A stretch of DNA of 64,000 bases from Stromatinia cepivora (taxonomy: Eukaryota > Ascomycota > Leotiomycetes > Helotiales > Sclerotiniaceae). Shown here piece after piece: positions 61,925 to 64,000 of this stretch (position 1 is the first letter of the stretch; the number at the start of each line of letters is the position of its first letter). Location: positions 992,001 through 1,056,000 of the forward strand of contig RCTD01000005.1 of assembly GCA_014898415.1 (NCBI GenBank), written 5' to 3'. Under the pieces are notes generated by a model. That model was given only the letters and a program-made list of their open reading frames with translations. It did not search any database and was not told where the DNA came from. The translations under genes and the position numbers were made by a program.

Positions 61925-64000
61925 TCATTCCTCCTTCCTCGGTGATCCCATCCCGCCTAAAATTAAACTCTCCAGTTCCCACGGACTCAATGTACTTCTT
62001 CTCCTTGCAGCTCTTCCATGCTCTCTGTCCCTACTCGCCCTGACCTTTCTCTTCCTATTTGATACAGCACTCAAGTCTTTTTCGGGACTTTTCATTGTTG
62101 TGCCATTGGTACTTTCACTTTTGACCGGTTCCTCTTTAACAGGAGAAGAGGCTGGAGGCATTAGTTTCGTGACTTCCGGTTCTCTTTTCTTAATTGGACT
62201 TTTAGATCGTGGGGCAATCGTGCTGGTAGTAGAGGCAGCACTGCGTGCCAACTTTGCAGCTTTCAACTTAGCCTTTACTCTTGCAGCGTCTGCTTCACGT
62301 TCCGATGCGGCGAGTTTGGCGGCTATGCTAGCCATGGTGAGAGGACTCTGTTGAGGTGGGATATGGGGTGGTCGAGGCAAGCGACTTGCGGATGTAGGGG
62401 GTTGGAGTTGAACTTTGGGTGTGGTTTTTGGTTTGGGTGTTTGATGGGTGGGCTTTTTAGCTGAAGCTGCTCTTGCGGCTGAGGACCTGGTTTCTCTTAC
62501 GACGGAGGATCTGGTTGAGGACCTGGTTGATGAATGGGCGGAGAGTGTTGGGGCTGGAGTCTTGGGGAGGGGGATTTCGTCGGTGGATGAAACGGAGAGC
62601 TTTGTTGTTTCCTCTTTCTTTTCTTTGCGGGGAAGAGGCTTAGGTGTTGGAGTTGAGATGGATTTGGGATGAGATGAGGGTTGCTCAAGTTGCAAGAGGT
62701 CCCAAGTATTTTCTTCAATAATAGTGGTGAATCCCTTAGGGCTTGGCTTTGTGGGGCTACCTCGGTTTCCTTTGGTTGTTTCACGAAGAGGGGACATTTG
62801 AGGTGGTGTCCCAGGCAGAGATGATACTGTATCCAACGTCATATCTGCAGGTTGTTGTTGTTCCTCAGTGACTTCACCATAATCTTCTTCCTCTTCCTCT
62901 TCCTCTTCCTCCTCCTCCTCCTCCTCCTCCTCAGCTTCCATTTCCTCTTGTCTTTTTTCCTCGGGCTCTTCTTCAAAAATGCTAGACTCAGCATCACTCA
63001 ATTCTTCCTCGTCATCAAATTCAGGCTCCGCATGACCGCCGATGCCCGAATCATCCATGGCATCAATATCTGCCTGTGTATCACCTTCATCCTCATCTTC
63101 TTCCTCGTCCTCTTCCTGCACCATCGATAATTGAAGAACTTCATAATTGGGTTCTGCCGTAGGTTTAAATGGACTCAGGCTTAAACCCATCTTCAATTCC
63201 TCAATATTGACGGTTTGACCACTTCTAGCCATTCGATGGCGCCACCCATCCATCATCTGCACAGCATCCTTCCATCTAGACTCCATTTTTTCCCAACCTT
63301 CTCGCAATCTTATGATCTCTTCCTCTCTAACCTCCACTTCTTCTAGCGAGACAAATGATGGATTTGTCAGGATCGTTCGTAGATGTTCAATTACGAATTC
63401 CATCTCAGAAGTAAGATGCTCATAAGAGCCCTCCATTTGTACCACCACATCTCCTCCCTGCTCCTCCTCTTTCTCGCAACCAGAAACCGTCCTTAATGTC
63501 TCAATGGTCCTTCTCACCAAACCCCCTAAAGATTCATTCTCGTCACTTAATCCCCTGGCCAATTCCGTCAGAAACTCGTTGGTCTCCATTCTCAAATCAT
63601 ACCCCTCATCATCCGTGCCCATTCCTGCCCCGCCCCCATTGTCACCTCCCACTCCAGGGACTACATTAATAGTCGCAACACCCACAGCTTTCCCACTGCC
63701 CCTTGCTCTCCCGCCTTCCGCAACATGTTTCTTCATTCCTTCGATAACTCTTTCCTTCTTTCTAACTTCGTTCGCACACTGCGCCCTTGTCTGCCCCACC
63801 AAGACCTTCATCCTCGCCATATCCTCTTTCAATCCCTTAACCGCCTGTTCCGCACTCCTCAGCTGTGTTTTCAAAGCCCGTTCCGTCGCATCCGCTATTC
63901 CAACTTTTCGTTGCAATTCGGTGTTTTTCGTTATGAGTCTCTCCATATCAGTCGTGGACCGCAAAGCATCAGCGCGTAAAGCTCGAATTGTTTGAGAGAG
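61925..64000 (-). CDS. coiled-coil protein resembling NIMA-interacting TinC, 5' part outside window
   Basis: An open minus-strand frame of 691 codons runs in from the window edge with no start; upstream exons are missing. It begins with a coiled coil (about the first 110 residues, with a TRAQCANEVRKKERVIEGMKK block). Another helical region follows around FVIEHLRTILTN and REEEIIRLREGWEKMESRWK. Then come a very acidic segment with a poly-Glu run and a Pro/Ser/Thr-rich disordered part. Next is an Ala-rich helix (IAAKLAASEREADAARVKAKLKA, shown here only in part). Basic nuclear-targeting-like stretches and a C-terminal STLSPWELESLIL motif end the protein. The layout fits fungal TinC/afadin-and-alpha-actinin-binding-like proteins, which associate with NIMA kinase and spindle pole bodies. 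Identity is from remembered family layout, so moderate confidence. Confidence 0.75.
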   Translation of the reverse strand, partial: LSQTIRALRADALRSTTDMERLITKNTELQRKVGIADATERALKTQLRSAEQAVKGLKEDMARMKVLVGQTRAQCANEVRKKERVIEGMKKHVAEGGRARGSGKAVGVATINVVPGVGGDNGGGAGMGTDDEGYDLRMETNEFLTELARGLSDENESLGGLVRRTIETLRTVSGCEKEEEQGGDVVVQMEGSYEHLTSEMEFVIEHLRTILTNPSFVSLEEVEVREEEIIRLREGWEKMESRWKDAVQMMDGWRHRMARSGQTVNIEELKMGLSLSPFKPTAEPNYEVLQLSMVQEEDEEEDEDEGDTQADIDAMDDSGIGGHAEPEFDDEEELSDAESSIFEEEPEEKRQEEMEAEEEEEEEEEEEEEEEEDYGEVTEEQQQPADMTLDTVSSLPGTPPQMSPLRETTKGNRGSPTKPSPKGFTTIIEENTWDLLQLEQPSSHPKSISTPTPKPLPRKEKKEETTKLSVSSTDEIPLPKTPAPTLSAHSSTRSSTRSSVVRETRSSAARAASAKKPTHQTPKPKTTPKVQLQPPTSASRLPRPPHIPPQQSPLTMASIAAKLAASEREADAARVKAKLKAAKLARSAASTTSTIAPRSKSPIKKREPEVTKLMPPASSPVKEEPVKSESTNGTTMKSPEKDLSAVSNRKRKVRASRDREHGRAARRRSTLSPWELESLILGGMGSPRKEE
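62884..62936. repeat. Glu-codon microsatellite (CTT/CTC)n in the TinC-like gene
   Basis: CTTCCTC and CTCCTC triplet repeats on the plus strand encode about 17 consecutive Glu on the minus strand, within a longer acidic region. Confidence 0.9.

Noticed and set aside
62852..63130. Plus-strand frame with a poly-Leu stretch resembling a membrane protein
   Set aside because: It is the complement of the poly-Glu region of the TinC-like gene.

Overview
This window looks like chromosomal DNA of a filamentous ascomycete. The Leotiomycetes, probably near the Sclerotiniaceae, fit best; that placement is inferred from the proteins and the degraded retroelements, not proven. Genes have short GT..AG introns with CTAAC/CTGAC branch points. 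The sequence has two very different halves, with a sharp change of base composition near 43.25 kb.

Left half, 1 to about 43,230: an unbroken, extremely AT-rich block of nested LTR retrotransposons, full of stop codons of the kind left by repeat-induced point mutation (RIP, C to T mainly in CpA). Two copies of one chromodomain-type Ty3/gypsy element lie in the same orientation, separated by 1.7 kb of AT-rich DNA with short tandem repeats. Gypsy copy 1 carries two copies of an unusually large (8.28 kb) Ty1/copia element (A, cut by the window start, and B). Gypsy copy 2 carries a 1.68 kb gag-only non-autonomous LTR element (C) in its 5' LTR. It also carries two copies of a second, reverse-oriented copia element (D1 in the integrase region, D2 in the 3' LTR). 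LTR ends, target-site duplications (AAAAG, AACCA, TTAYA) and matching empty sites in the sister copies support most of these boundaries.

Right half, 43.25 to 64 kb: normal composition. The first 6 kb is gene-poor, with many micro- and minisatellites and one small conserved Cys-containing protein. Then follows a compact L-rhamnose group: a Zn2Cys6 regulator (minus strand), a shared 1.1 kb promoter region, L-rhamnonate dehydratase (LRA3) and L-rhamnose 1-dehydrogenase (LRA1), both on the plus strand. These are two of the four steps of fungal non-phosphorylated L-rhamnose catabolism, which uses a sugar released from plant pectin. The lactonase and aldolase are not in the window. A Gal4-like CGG-N11-CCG site and CreA-like motifs lie in the promoters.

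Downstream are housekeeping genes: a TPR/F-box/LRR protein like Pof3/Dia2 (minus), a divergent HAD-family hydrolase (plus), and at the edge the C-terminal part of a coiled-coil protein resembling NIMA-interacting TinC (minus, running off the window). Exon coordinates were worked out by hand from splice motifs and protein-family fit. All multi-exon models sum to whole codons.
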